Assembly (NCBI RefSeq): GCF_001315945.1
Contig: NZ_BBBG01000003.1
Span: 116,468-180,467, forward strand
DNA: 64,000 bases
Reading direction: 5' to 3'
Origin: Methanogenium cariaci JCM 10550
Lineage (GTDB): Archaea; Halobacteriota; Methanomicrobia; Methanomicrobiales; Methanomicrobiaceae
Of this stretch, positions 1 to 11,249 are shown in pieces. The position numbers and the translations under genes are program-made. Each line of letters opens with the position of its first letter. Position 1 is the stretch's first letter. The notes beneath the pieces were generated by a model. The model was not told the origin of the DNA, did no database searches, and worked only from the letters and a program-made list of their open reading frames with translations.

Positions 1-2262
1 AAAATTACTAAACATAATCAGAATCAAAAATATTCAAATTTATGTGTCGAATTAGGTTTTTTCAAAGATCCTGATGAGAATCAGTTTCAACAAACATTAA
101 ACCAGGCAGACGAATTGAAAAAATTGACGGAAACCGACCTTAAGGATCTTGTTACACAAAGAGACAGCGTAATAGAAGCATACCGAAAATTACGAGATTT
201 GTATGAAATCGATAAGAATGAACTGGATTCCTTAACGAGAAGAAAAACCAAAATTCCAGAAAAAAACATACAAATTCGTAAATTAATTCTTACACATTTA
301 GACTTAAAAGATTCTGAATTGCCTTTTGTTGGTGAATTACTCCAAATTAAACCCGAGGAAAAACGTTGAGGGTGCTATCGAACGTGTTCTTCACAGTTTT
401 GGATTGAGCATTCTTGTAGCTGAAAGGTATTACAAAGAAGTCAGCTCTTTTGTTGATAAAACTAATTTAAAGGGGGGGAGAATCGTTTACTTTAAAATTC
501 CTGAAAATATCGTAATTGGAAAAAGAAAAGAGCCTGAAATAAATTCCTTAATCCAAAAGATTGATATTAAAGCAGATTCGGAATTTTACGGTTGGATATC
601 TAACGAATTGTATGGACGATTTAATTACATCTGTTGTGAGTCAATTGAACAATTTCGGAGAGAAGTAAAAGCAATTACAAAAAATGGTCAGATTAAAGGG
701 GGGTCAGGGCCGCCATGAAAAGGATGACGGGAAAAATCTTCATGATCAACGGTATTATGTGTTGGGTTGGAACAATCAAGAGAAGATAAAAATTATCGAA
801 GAAGAGATTGTATCCCTTGAAAAACAGATCAAACAAAACCAAGATAAACAAAAAGCAATCGATAGAAATAAAAATACACTTGAATATCGAAAAACAAATC
901 TTCATGATTTTCTTCAATTCCAGGATCATCATGGTATAAATTGGAAACAAATTGCTGAGGAAATTGAAAAATGTCAGCATGAAATTGAGGAGTTGAAAAA
1001 ATCTTCAGATCTTCTGAAAACATTAAAAACCAAATTAGAATCTATACAAAATCAGATTGAAATTTCAGATAAAGAAAAAAGCGAACTCAAGACCAAGGTT
1101 GGTGAAATCAATTCCAAAATATCTGTTTACAAGGAAGATTTTGACCAATGTAAACAATTGTTATCCGAATTTTCCCTTGATAAAGAGAGCAATCAAGTTT
1201 TGATAATTAATAGCGTTCTTTCAGATGATAAATATGACATAAAAACTATAGGCCATCGTCAGGAAAATGTGAAAAAAACACTTACCAAAACATTTGATGA
1301 TAATGCGAATAGAGAGAGAAAAATCGGTTTCAGACTAATTTCAAAAAATGCAAAAATTCAAACAGGAATATCCTGAAGAAACCGTTGAAATGGTAGCAAC
1401 CATTGAGGCAATTCCTGAATATAGAAAATTCTATGAAAAAATCAAAACAGAAGATCTTCCCCCCCGATATGAAGAACGATTCAAAAAATTACTCCATGAA
1501 GGGACAATCAATGATATTGCATTATTTAAAAGTCGATTAGATTCGAATGCCAAACAGATTGAGAAAAACATTAAAGCGATAAATGATTCCTTAAAAACGA
1601 TTGAATACAATAGTGGCACTTATATTGAATTATTGTCTGAAAAAATTCAGGATATTGATATTAATACTTTCAAAATTCAATTACGTGACTGCCTTCAGGG
1701 TTCCTTTGGTGAAATAAATCCTTACAGCGAAAACAAATTCAACCAAGTGAAAATAATTTTAGACAGATTCAATAGTGGAAATTCCGTTGATATTAACTGG
1801 ACAAATAAGGTGACGGATGTAAGAAATTGGTACTCTTTTTCTGCTGTTGAAAAATATCTTTCCGATAATTCTGAAAAGGAATTTTACAGTGATTCTTCAG
1901 GTAAATCCGGGGGTCAAAAGGAGAAATTGGCATACACAATATTAGCTTCTGCTCTTGCCTATCAGTTTGGCCCTGCAGGAGACAATCCCAAATCAAAATC
2001 ATTCCGGTTTGTTATGATAGATGAAGCATTTGGCCGTGGATCTGACGAAAGTGCACGCTATGGTTTAGATTTATTTAAAACATTAGATTTACAACTCCTG
2101 ATAATTACACCAATGCAAAAAATCCATATTATTGAAAATTATATTAATTGTGTCCATCTCATATCGAATGAAACTGGTAGTAATTCGATGTCGCGAGATA
2201 TCTCAATTCAGGAATACCATAAGACAAGATTAAACCAATCCAATATCAATGTCGGCGAATAA
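1..2262 (+). CDS. jetC: Wadjet SMC-like ATPase JetC, 5'-truncated by window, frame-interrupted
   Basis: SMC/MukB-like ATPase of a Wadjet anti-plasmid system. Seen: long Lys/Glu-rich coiled-coil middle (about 780-1340), then a conserved C-terminal ATPase part with signature SGKSGGQKEKLAY (about 1897-1935) and Walker B FVMIDEAFG (about 2010-2036). The N-terminus and presumably jetA/jetB lie upstream of the window. The coding sequence is one protein spread over four frames. Frame changes lie near 372 (the conserved W-E-G-A-I-E-R needs two more Gs), near 700 (a G6 run) and near 1346 (an A6 run). In-frame G7/C7 runs at 470 and 1449 add one residue each. Family knowledge: JetABC forms a condensin-like loop extruder that delivers circular plasmid DNA to the JetD nuclease. 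Whether the breaks are real decay or sequence errors cannot be decided here. Confidence 0.85.
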
Positions 2263-2265
2263 AAA

Positions 2266-3458
2266 ATGATTCAACCAGAAGAAATAAAAAAAGAGGCTCT
2301 TCGCTGGTACAATGATTTTTTAATTTCGTCAATTCAAGAGCTTTCTTTTTTCCAAAAAATGTTCGCTTTGGAAAAATAAAAGCGTCCAATACCTTGAAAG
2401 ACTTTTCAAAAATTCAGAAAGAAATTGAAAATTTACGTCAAAAATCAAAGGATACCGTTGGTTATGGATATCAAGTCGAATTCATAAAGAGAAATGATCA
2501 AAAAATCGGGGAGCAATCTTTTCCTGAACGTATCTTTTTTGAAGCAAACAATGATTATTTGGAATTTATCCAAAAGGAGAAGGAATATGAGAAATTCATT
2601 AGAGTTACAAACACAATAATTTCTGAAATCCCTGAATTGAAGGAATGGATCATTAAACGTCCTCAAAAAGTTATAGATAATTTTGAAAAAATGGATGATT
2701 TGTTAAAGGTATGTAAATTTTTCATCCATAATCCAAAACCGGATCTGTATATCAGAGAATTGCCATTGGATATATCAACAAAATTTATTGAAGAGAACAA
2801 AGCAACGATCAGAATGCTTCTGGATATTCTCGTTGAAGAGCATATCAATAAAGATGAAAATACTTTTGAAAAGCGTTTCAATCTTAAATACGATGAAAAA
2901 TTAATTCGGATACGAATACTCGATGACCAATTGGCCCAAAAATTATTTTTTGGCATCAATGATCTCAGCATCCCCCACAGCCAATTTGTTTCATTAAATA
3001 TTCCCTGTGAGAAAGTCTTCGTCCTCGAAAATCTTACCAATTTTTCGAACATTTTTAATTTTCTTACATTACCTAATTTAACAGACTCTATAGCAATTTT
3101 TGGAAAAGGTTTTCAGATTGGATTATTAAAAAATGCTCACTGGTTATCTGACAAACAAATTATTTATTGGGGTGATATTGATGCCCACGGTTTTCAAATT
3201 CTCTCTCAAATTAGGGGGGGATATTTTCCCAAAACATGTTCCTGCATGATGGATTTTGAAACGTTTTATGAGTTTGAAGATCTTTCAATAACTGGAATTG
3301 ATACAACAGTAACAGAACTTGCTCATTTAACTCAAGATGAACATCAATTATTCACTCAACTTTTAGAGAGGAATGAAAAAAATCGTTTGGAACAGGAGAA
3401 AATTCCACATCCATATGCTATGAAAAAAATTATTGGTGCTATGAGAGAACAGCATTGA
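2266..3458 (+). CDS. jetD: Wadjet nuclease subunit JetD (DUF3322/DUF2220), one frame break
   Basis: Toprim-like nuclease subunit of the Wadjet system, about 397 residues. It starts at ATG 2266, three bases after the jetC stop. The N-terminal part (PEEIKKEALRWYNDF) matches the DUF3322 start, then the frame stops at 2377. Restoring one C in the run at 2352 joins it to the long second part that begins near residue 38. The C-terminal Toprim part carries YWGDIDAHGFQIL (about 3167-3205), the acidic Mg-binding motif that cuts plasmid DNA in this family. The G7 run at 3213 adds one Gly against the usual R-G-Y-F-P. Same operon as jetC; the next gene is convergent. Confidence 0.87.
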
Positions 3459-3534
3459 AGAGCAAGTTTACCCAAAACAATGTTGGATGCAGGGCCGTCT
3501 TCAATTTTACAGAACTTTCGGCACACTACCTTCA

Positions 3535-5827
3535 CTAAACAGTTCCTTTATAGACAACTTCTAATGCTCTATTAACAAAAGTCCGTAATTCATATTCACT
3601 AACAGTAACTTGATCCGCAGCAGGATCTGTATCATGATGAAATGGCCCGGCATAACTGTTAATATCATTTAATTCATCAACAATGTTTTTTGCATGCCTT
3701 AAAGGAGATGATGGATCAGCATTATTTATTTGGTTAATAACTTTACCAAAAAGCATGTCTTTTTTTATTAATCCTGGAAATCGTCTATGTAGATATCCTT
3801 CCAACATTGGTCGTATAGCTTTTGCCACATCATTTTTGTCAGCAGTGGTGCTACCAGTGGAGAAATCAGTTAAAATACGATGGTGTTTGTAGTAACTCGC
3901 TTCACATTCTCTGTCTAAATCTATAGCACCAAAGTCACTATAATCACCAGACATATGTGCAATTTTTATTGTTAGGATATTTTGCTTATCCTTTTTAGAG
4001 AGTTCATTATGTAAATCATGAAGAAAATATACATCGTGTGCTAAAATTATTAACTGATTACAAGAGGCATATATGTCTTTCAATTCTTGACGAGTTGATT
4101 TTTTCCTATTTAAATCAAAACTACACATAGGATCATCAATAACGATAATTTTTTTAGCAATTTCAGTATCTGATTTGACAATTGCAATAAAAAAAGCAAA
4201 GGCCAAAGTTCGTTTATCTGATTCACTTAATGATGTTCTAAATCCTGATTTTTCACCATTTAAGTTAATATTTTGACCACGAATTTCTAATCCATAATCA
4301 CTTTGAAGGGTTCCAGCACCACCTAAATAGTTATGATCCATTTCCGATATTATAAATGAAGCACCAAATTTTCTAAGAAGATCATTTATGGTTTTTTTAT
4401 ATGAAGCCAGAATAGCTTCCATCTCCGAATCTAATTGACTTTTAGCAGTAATTTTCCTTGTTTCAGCAGATATTTTCTCTATCTTGACTTCCGAAAGTTT
4501 TTTCAATTAACTCAACTACAGTTGGATCATACCTTTTTTTTGACCATTCAATATCTGATATTTGTTTATTCAAATTATCAATATCTTCTGAATCAAGATT
4601 CGTCTTAAATACCTTAATTAAATGAATTGCTTTATCAATTTGTGTGTTACAATTATCTATGCAATTTAAAACTTCATGCCACTTTGATATAATATAATTT
4701 TTATCTGACTCTTGTACTACCTTTTCAAGTGGGTTTGATTGTTTTCTGCTGATTAATTCATTTAAACGGAGATAAATTGACCGAATATTTTCAAGAGCAA
4801 TATCTGATTCAAAAGATAGTTCATCCAAATCTACATCTTCTTTCCAATTATCTGCAGTGATTCTTGATTTAGAAAATGAATTATTTAAATTGTTAACCAC
4901 TTCCTCGCTGCAAAGTTCCTCACATTTTTGTGGTAATTCTTCAATATTTTTTAACAGAAGACGATATTCATGATTAAAATATGTTCTATACGATTTAACT
5001 AAATCTAAACCAGTAATTTCTTGTCCACAATATGGACATTTTTCGTCATTCTCATGAGAAAGACCATTAAATAACCAATTTTCTAAATTAGCTCCTCTTT
5101 GTTTTTTGATATGATCTTTTACTTTTGTTTCAGCTTCTATGTCAACATCTTTTAAAGAAAAATTTAATCCAAAAAATATACTATCAATATCAAAAAGTGG
5201 GATTTCAAGTTTTTTTGGTATTTCTTTGGCTTGAAGATTTACAATGTTCTTAGCATTGTCAAGTCTTGAACGTAATTGTTCTATTTTTTTATCTGGTTCT
5301 TCAATGAATTCAATTTCATCAAATTCTCTTAAAGAAAGACCAATATGATGACCATTTAACTGATCCTCTAAAGACCCAATATTTATTTTAATATTTTGTA
5401 AATTTTCCAATGACAGATTATATTCATTTTGTGTAGTTACTGCTCTGTCACCAATAGCAAATTGAAGTAAGTTTTGTCTCTGATCTGGAGTGATTTGCCC
5501 ACCAGAGTATACATTCCGTTCAACAAAATCTGCATCAAATACAAGTATTTCTTGACGTTTTTCAGACCATTGAGCACCATCAAATGTAACTTTATGACCA
5601 CAATCAAATTGAATATCTACGTATTGTTCATTCTCACTGCCAAGAGTTTTTCTGCTAGTTATTATCGATGGATCTCCGGTAGAACATGATTCAAAGATTG
5701 AAGCCAATGTTGATTTGCCTCTGCAATTATCAGCATAAATTAAGTTCGCTTTTTTAAAACCAAAACTTGAACCTTTTGCACGATGGTACAAACCAACAGT
5801 TTCAATATTATTAATTCTCTCAATCAT
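3535..5827 (-). CDS. AAA_13 ATPase, RloC/PrrC-like, one frame break
   Basis: About 764-residue ABC-type ATPase read from 5827 down to 3535. Seen: P-loop variant DNCRGKSTLAS near residue 36, a long helical middle with a zinc-knuckle CPYCGQE near residue 265, signature LSESDKRTLAFAF, and Walker B KKIIVIDDPMCSFD. The C-terminus has RPMLE (R-x3-E) and, about 55 residues later, FHHD. A CxxC insertion in an AAA_13 protein with an R-x3-E...H tail is the arrangement of RloC anticodon nucleases, which cut tRNA after DNA damage or phage attack; assigning that activity here is inference. Two overlapping frames (break near 4500) become one if a T6 run is read as T5. It faces the Wadjet genes convergently and probably belongs to the same defence island. 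Confidence 0.7.
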
Positions 5828-6238
5828 ATTCCCACCTAAATCGATATTTATGTTTACTGATAATTACCTGGAAAAAATCCGCTGACAAAAATTTGTCGAA
5901 TTGATATGCCAAATTATATTTATATTCTATTCGAAATATCAACAGATATTTTAGAATACAACAGTAATTAGGTAATTAACCTTGGATTATGCATTTATTG
6001 ATTATATATGCTAAATCCTTTGTGATATAAGGGACTTTGTTTTTGCCTTGTTATCCTCTTCAATTATTAGGGTTTTCTTTGTATGAGTTCAGATATTCTG
6101 TTGGGTAAAATCACAGTAACAGACTGGGACAAAGAATATGAAGATTTAGGTCGGAATTCAACCTCCGTTTTCCTTTTTTGATGGTAAAAGGAATACGAAT
6201 GGCTTAATAAAGAATATATTGTAAATGATTATGCTAAA
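5828..6238. other. AT-rich intergenic region
   Basis: About 410 bases without a convincing gene between the divergent AAA_13 ATPase and the small pair at 6239. It must hold the promoters of both. A 33-codon reading frame from ATG 6083 (MSSDILLGKITV...) ends at a T-rich stretch and has no recognisable family; it may be the remnant of a longer gene, but I do not call it. Confidence 0.4.
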
Positions 6239-6553
6239 ATGAATCTATCAATATTATTGCAATCCCTTTCCAAGTTAAAAAGTGAGAATATTAGAAGTTC
6301 CTCTCACTTTAAAATTCGACTTGAAGAGAGGAAAGATGATTCAATGCCTGATATTGATGGTATTCATAAAATGCTTATGGGTAGTGATCCTGTAGCAATA
6401 TCAAATCAAGAGGATGAAAAATTTGAAATCCTATTCAATTTAAACGAAAATTATGATCTAACTTTGGTGGTCTCAGTAAAGAGTACCAATCCTGAAATAA
6501 TAATAAGTTTAATAACCTGCTATAAAAAAGACAGAAAGAGGAGGGTGAAATAA
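6239..6553 (+). CDS. Small protein of a toxin-antitoxin-like pair (DUF4258-like?)
   Basis: 104 residues with SHFKIRLEERKDD near residue 21 and a C-terminal beta-rich half (FEILFNLNENYDLTLVVSV) ending in a Lys/Arg tail. It stops one base before the next ATG. Size, basic tail and coupling to a DUF2283 gene match the common DUF4258/DUF2283 toxin-antitoxin arrangement, but I recognise the family only loosely and the toxin role is inferred from context. Confidence 0.5.
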   Translation: MNLSILLQSLSKLKSENIRSSSHFKIRLEERKDDSMPDIDGIHKMLMGSDPVAISNQEDEKFEILFNLNENYDLTLVVSVKSTNPEIIISLITCYKKDRKRRVK

Positions 6554-6554
6554 C

Positions 6555-6938
6555 ATGGCTGTAAATCAAATTCACACGGCAGATACTATTGACTATGATT
6601 ATGAAAATGACAGTCTTTTTCTCTTTACCAAAGGGGGGGCCGAACATAAGCACTCGCTGGTTATAGACAATATCATCATTGATTTCGGCGAAGGAAATTA
6701 TATCAAGGGCGTGGAGATACAGAATGCCTCTAAAAGATTCGGTGTCTCAAAATATGCACTCACAAAATATCGTCGAATCAACGTCAACCTGAATGTCTCA
6801 AGTGAAAAACTTGAGCTGAATATAACACTCACTCTTGAAATACGAAATAAAAATCTCCCGAAAGCCATCACCGCAGCAGATATCAACGAATTCAATATTC
6901 CATCCGGAACCATGGCCATGTCGTGCGGAATGTGTTGA
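6555..6938 (+). CDS. DUF2283 domain-containing protein, likely antitoxin
   Basis: 127 residues. The N-terminal half has the DUF2283 pattern: IDYDYENDSLFLF, then SLVIDNIIIDFGEGNYIKGVEI, i.e. a short beta-meander followed by the hydrophobic D-x-G-x-G-x-I-x-G-x-E-I core. A helical extension with ITAADINEFNIPS follows, as expected for a protein that neutralises a partner. It starts one base after the upstream small gene, with the SD-like AGAGGAGGGTG ahead of it, so the two are coupled. The G7 run at 6632 adds one Gly. Antitoxin role is inferred from the pairing. Confidence 0.65.
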   Translation: MAVNQIHTADTIDYDYENDSLFLFTKGGAEHKHSLVIDNIIIDFGEGNYIKGVEIQNASKRFGVSKYALTKYRRINVNLNVSSEKLELNITLTLEIRNKNLPKAITAADINEFNIPSGTMAMSCGMC

Positions 6939-6964
6939 AGACGCACAATCATTTCACTCGGTTT

Positions 6965-7125
6965 AAGCAACACTTAAATAACCCCCCCAAAACGGGCCCG
7001 CACCCCCCCTGAAAAACGCATCCCCCCCACAGACGGCCGGAGCGGGCCTTTCTCCCCCCCCAAAGACACCCCCCCATACATCCTCTCAAAATATCCGCGA
7101 ATAGCACCCCCCCGTATTAGTCTAT
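6965..7125. repeat. C-tract intergenic element, copy A
   Basis: Non-coding stretch with seven C runs of seven or eight bases. It aligns over about 150 bases with 17558-17695: shared blocks include ACAGACGGCCGGAGC, GGCCTTTCTC, GACACC, CATCC and TATTAGTCT. Where copy A has C7 or C8, copy B has CCC or CAC, so the runs grew or were overcalled in this copy. Both copies sit downstream of a gene end and upstream of an accessory gene. No reading frame is conserved. Function unknown. Confidence 0.6.
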
Positions 7126-7347
7126 AATCCTTTGGATATTTCGCAAATAACTGGCATTACTGCCGTCTTTTCCCGGCATTACATACGTGACCAAAAGAGA
7201 CCGGAAATGAGCAGGAAAAGATGTATTTTACCCTCCGGTTCCCAAAAATATGAACCGAATATCCCTCTGTTTCCATCATTCAGGTATCCGCCGATATTCC
7301 TGGATTTCACCTCCCTTGCTCCATCGAATAAAATTCTGTGGCAATCT

Positions 7348-8018
7348 ATGCCGTATAATAGGGATGAGTCCAATAGTAATTTCGTGGACATCTACATCGA
7401 TGAATCGGGGGATCTCGGATTTACGCAACAGTCATCAGAGTATTTTGTGATGGCGGCCCTCGTTCCCTGCAATACATTGCCGATTCAACGATGCTTTAAG
7501 AAAATCCGGCAGCAGAAAATGAAAAAGAAAATGAAGCAGGTGCCGGAACTGAAATATAACAACACGCCTCCGGAGATGAAACGCAGAATATTCCGGTGCC
7601 TTGCCTCCTGTGATCTCGATATCGCCTATTTAATTCTCCATAAACGGCAGGTTCCTCTTCATATCCGGGATAAACATCAGATAATCTATAATTATCTTGC
7701 CGCATCGCTGGTCTCAAAAATTACTGCCTGTTACGGGACTTTTGACCCCCCGTCAACGTAATTATTGACCAGTCCCTATACGGATTACAAAAAGAGCATT
7801 TTGATGACTACCTGGCCTACAAAATGCTGGAATTCCCGGACAACGGGATTGCCGATAGAAGTCGGATAACCATTATGCATGTTGATTCTCAAGCAGAACC
7901 ATGCATCCAGGCAGTTGATTTCATCGCGGGTGCTATACACCGTAAATACCGTTCAGATGAAACAACACATTACGATCTGATACGGGAGAAAATGATCTTA
8001 GAACGGGTATTACCATGA
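7348..8018 (+). CDS. DUF3800 domain-containing protein, one frame break
   Basis: DUF3800 proteins have an RNase H-like fold and are frequent in mobile and defence regions; their reaction is unproven. Seen: N-terminal VDIYIDESGDLGF (acidic active-site pattern), middle VIIDQSLYG, and C-terminal DSQAEPCIQAVDFIAGAIHRKY, the usual ordered acidic motifs. ATG 7348 is chosen because the similarity starts about 12 residues later; upstream ORF sequence looks non-coding. The frame breaks at 7746 in a C6 run; four or seven Cs would restore it. Total about 222 residues, normal for the family. Confidence 0.75.
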
Positions 8019-8128
8019 TCACAATAGAGAGAAGAAGTGAACCCTTCCGTACTTTGTCCCACCCACCTTACGGTGGCCTCATCCGTTTCCGGAAGGACTT
8101 ACTCACTAATGTACTACAGGGTAGTACA

Positions 8129-8137
8129 CGGATATAA
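8129..8137 (+). promoter_or_regulatory. Archaeal TATA box upstream of repeat module A
   Basis: GATATAAATA is a good archaeal TATA element about 25 bases before the point where similarity to the second module copy begins, which suggests that this module was or is transcribed. Confidence 0.4.
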
Positions 8138-8169
8138 ATATTTGTCCCCCCCACCATGGTTCTGCGATT

Positions 8170-8645
8170 TTCAGACCCCCCCTGTACCAGTCAGTCCCAA
8201 CGGTTCCTGTCCTCCAGCGGGTGCAGCCTTCGTTTGCAGCATGGAGAACCGGTGGCCCGCATATGATGGCGGCAAGTGCAGCAGAGGATGCCGCAGGGGA
8301 CGGAAGCTGCCGCCATCATACCAGGCGACGACATTGCTTTGTTCGTCCTCTTCGGCCAGAATTGCGCCGGAAGCAATTTCGTTGGCGGAAAATCCCTGAG
8401 CACAGCACCCGAACCCGCATCGGCATGGGAGATGCACAGGTGCTGTGGGGGGGTCTCATTCTGCCGCAACATCCTCTTCTCTTGAAGAAGCGTCTCTCTA
8501 TACTCTCTTAGATCTGTATCATTCGGGTGGAATGCTCGGTTTTATCCTGGCGGAATATGCCGAAATCCTGCTGCAAAACTGCCGCCATTCCGCCAGCGTC
8601 ACCCCCCCGCCCATCAGCCGGGCAGACTCTTCCGGCTGATGAGCA
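8170..8645 (+). repeat. Duplicated coding-like module, copy A
   Basis: About 475 bases paralogous to 10200-10625. No intact gene remains, but one reading path is preferred. Aligned blocks such as VPTVPVLQR, AAAIIPGDDIALFVLFG and SLEEASLYTLLDLYHSGGM differ between copies mainly at third codon positions in this frame, as expected for a once-translated protein. The path changes frame at G/C runs (about 8293 and 8447). I do not recognise the family. Alternative frames, including one on the minus strand, are open but show no such substitution pattern. After this module, 8646-8955 holds nothing I can support. Confidence 0.55.
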
Positions 8646-8955
8646 CATCAGAAGGTGCTGTGTGAAAACACCGGCCGTGCCATGGGCAATGCACCCGAGT
8701 TCATTGATACGCCATATCGGATATTGCCTGAAGGCTGACCCGGCCTACGGAGAGGGTGTTGCTGCTGCACTCGGCCTCCCCCCCGCTTGTAACAATGGAG
8801 TGAGCGGTTTTCCCACCAGGCATGTGCATCCACCCTTCTTCCGCCACACCGGCTACAGGGACGCTGCCCACCTCCGCCGTGTTTTATTATCGATGATTGT
8901 TGGAAATATTTTAAAATAATAAAACTATTATATTTTCCGTGCAGAAATTGTTGGA

Positions 8956-10001
8956 ATGAACCATGAAAATCCTTCATCCCTGAAAAGAGCCCCCCCCTGG
9001 CCAACCCGGGAATGGCTGACTGCAGACCCGGCATCCGCAGGAATGGACCCGGAAAAGCTTGCCGTACTTGATCAAATAATCCCGGCGGAATACGAAAATA
9101 TCAACGGTATCGTCATTCTAAGGAATGGACAGATCGTTTTTGAACGATATTATCATGACCATTGTCCTGATGATACCCATCATGTAACCTCGGTGACAAA
9201 GAGTGTCACCTCTGCCTTAATCGGTATTGCCATCGATGCAGGATATATCAAAAGTGCGGACCAGAAGGTACTGGATTTTTTCCCGGAATATGTTCCCATT
9301 CCAGCTGAACGGCAGAAACGGGAGATCACCCTGCGCCATCTTCTCACAATGACGGCACCGTATGCATTTGAAGACTGGCACGAACCGCTGGACCGGTTGT
9401 GCATGCAACCGGACTGGATGAAGTATGGTCTGGATATTCTCGGCCAAAACGGAACAATCGGGACATTCAAATATTCCACTACAGGAACGCATTTGCTTTC
9501 CGCCATTATCACCCGCAGCACTGGAAAAAGTGCCCGTGAGTTTGCAAATGAACATTTGTTCAGATCTGTTGGCATGAACGAGATTTCGGATAATGCAATG
9601 GAATCATTCGGGTTTGAGGATTTATTCGGAAAAAAGGTGAAAGGATGGGTACACGATCCAAATGGCAACTCCACCGGTGATGGGGACTTACGCTCACTGT
9701 GCGTGATATGGCACGGTTTGGTCTTCTCTACCTGAACCATGGCATCTGCGATAATAGTCAAATTATTTCCCGGACATGGATTGATGAATCAATCGCGATG
9801 AATCCCAATACGTACGGGTATCTCTGGTGGCTGCGTGAAGAGGACGGTATTTTTGCCTACATGGCTCTCGGCGATGGCGGAAACGTTATTTGTTGTATCC
9901 CGGAAAAAGACCTGGTTATAGCAATTGCATCTGAATTTGTCATGAACGCTAAAGACCGGTGGCCGCTGATATCGGAGTGCATAATTCCTGCGGTTTATTA
10001 A
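8956..10001 (+). CDS. Serine hydrolase, class C beta-lactamase family, one frame break
   Basis: Beta-lactamase/penicillin-binding-protein-like hydrolase of about 349 residues with no obvious signal peptide, hence probably cytoplasmic. Seen: catalytic S-x-x-K as SVTKS (about residue 80), the second-motif Tyr as YST (about residue 174), and C-terminal GYLWWLR. The substrate cannot be told; many members are esterases or peptidases rather than beta-lactamases. The frame breaks at 9678, where GATGGGGAC needs a fifth G to continue as GLTLTVRDMARFGLLYLN. C8 at 8990 adds a Pro. It is flanked on both sides by the same duplicated module (8170 and 10200). Confidence 0.85.
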
Positions 10002-10164
10002 CACCAGGATCTACCGATATTTTCGCCTCTTCGAAATACAAGCATGGAGGAACTGGAGTTGTTCAGCCTCATGCTCATGGAAGGAGGCGACCTGAAGATC
10101 AACAAAACAAATATGCCGCAAATCCATCCTCGGATTGGTGCCATTGAAGTCGATTTTGTCCTTC

Positions 10165-10640
10165 GAAACCCAAAAATATGGAACAAATACACCCTCTGTG
10201 CCAGCCCGTCCCAACGGTTCCTGTTCTCCAACGAATGCAGCCTCGTTTACAGCATGGAGAACAGGTGGCAACATATGGCAGCAAATGCAGCAGAATGCAG
10301 CAGGTGGAGGAGGCTGCCGCTATCATACCAGGCGACGACATTGCTTTGTTCGTCCTCTTCGGCCAGAATTGCGCCGGAAGCAATCTGGCTGGTGGAAAAT
10401 CCCTGAGCACAGGCGCCCGAACCCCCCATCGGCATGGGAGATGTCCTGATGCTGTGGGGGGGTCTCATTCTTCCGCAATATCCCCTTCTCTTGAAGAAGC
10501 GTCTCTCTATACTCTCTTAGATCTGTATCATTCGGGTGGAATGCCTAGTTTTATCCTGGCGGAAAGTGCCGCCATGCTGCTGCAAAGCTGCCGCCATTCC
10601 GCCAACGTCACCCCTGCAATCGGGAGGCGTTCGCCCCCCC
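10165..10640 (+). repeat. Duplicated coding-like module, copy B
   Basis: Second copy of the module at 8170, about 2 kb away in direct orientation, with the serine hydrolase between. Here one frame runs longer (from about 10178 to 10870), reading through the conserved GDDIALFVLFGQNCAGSN and SLEEASLYTLLDLYHSGGM blocks and continuing into unique sequence (KKPEHLLHVIGIFKNEPPF). Small length differences from copy A near 10243 and 10290 shift the N-terminal part out of the shared frame. The product is unknown; either copy may be a decayed gene. Confidence 0.5.
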
Positions 10641-10874
10641 ATCATCTCGTTATCCTCTGCGCCAACAATACCACCGGCTGTTTCATCCAGAAGGCCATCA
10701 GGTTCCGGAAGTGGATTGAACACATAGTATCAGCCAAGAAACCGGAACACCTTCTGCACGTCATAGGCATTTTTAAAAATGAGCCTCCGTTCCCCTACGG
10801 ATACGAGCATTTTGCGATGTGCATCGCTATTTCATTAGCAGTAAAAATAAAAATAGTTGAAAAATCCTGATCGC

Positions 10875-11012
10875 TTACTTCATCTTTTTATTGAGTTTCT
10901 TAAGTTTCTTTGCGGCTGCCTGGCTGCCGCCAGCTGCCTGCTTCGAGAGTACTTCTGCTTTGGCCGCTTTCGCTTTGTTCTTCTTCCCTAAATCTTTTTT
11001 ACTCAATGCCAT
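10875..11012 (-). CDS. Small Lys/Ala-rich basic protein
   Basis: 45 residues beginning MALSKKDLGKKNKAKAAK and ending KKLKKLNKKMK. ATG at 11012 is preceded by a clear Shine-Dalgarno (TAGGAGATT, about 8 bases away). About one third of residues are Lys with many Ala, so it should be a soluble, strongly basic helix; nucleic acid binding is a guess from composition. No known family recognised. A good RBS, a compact frame and its own stop argue for a real gene. Confidence 0.6.
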   Translation of the reverse strand: MALSKKDLGKKNKAKAAKAEVLSKQAAGGSQAAAKKLKKLNKKMK

Positions 11013-11249
11013 ACAGTTTAATCTCCTAGCCTTAGCCGTGTTTTATTTATTTCTTTTCTTCATATAAACCTGTATTGTTGTAGGAACCTGAAAAAGATAG
11101 TGTGACGAAATGCTAACCGATTCAACTGTTTGTTTTACCATTTTTTGCTCCGTTGAAACCCTGTTGCCGAACGTTCATTCCCGAAATCGTTTTGTTATTC
11201 CATTTCAGGAATCCAACCGAGTGTCTGAATTGTGATCGAAGGAAAATAA

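Noticed and set aside
8019-8955. Many overlapping open frames of 60-130 codons on both strands
   Set aside because: GC-rich decayed sequence leaves many frames open; only the path with third-position substitutions between the two module copies has support.
9180-9761. 193-codon minus-strand frame inside the serine hydrolase
   Set aside because: Shadow of a gene with recognisable SxxK and YST motifs; no family match in the antisense frame.
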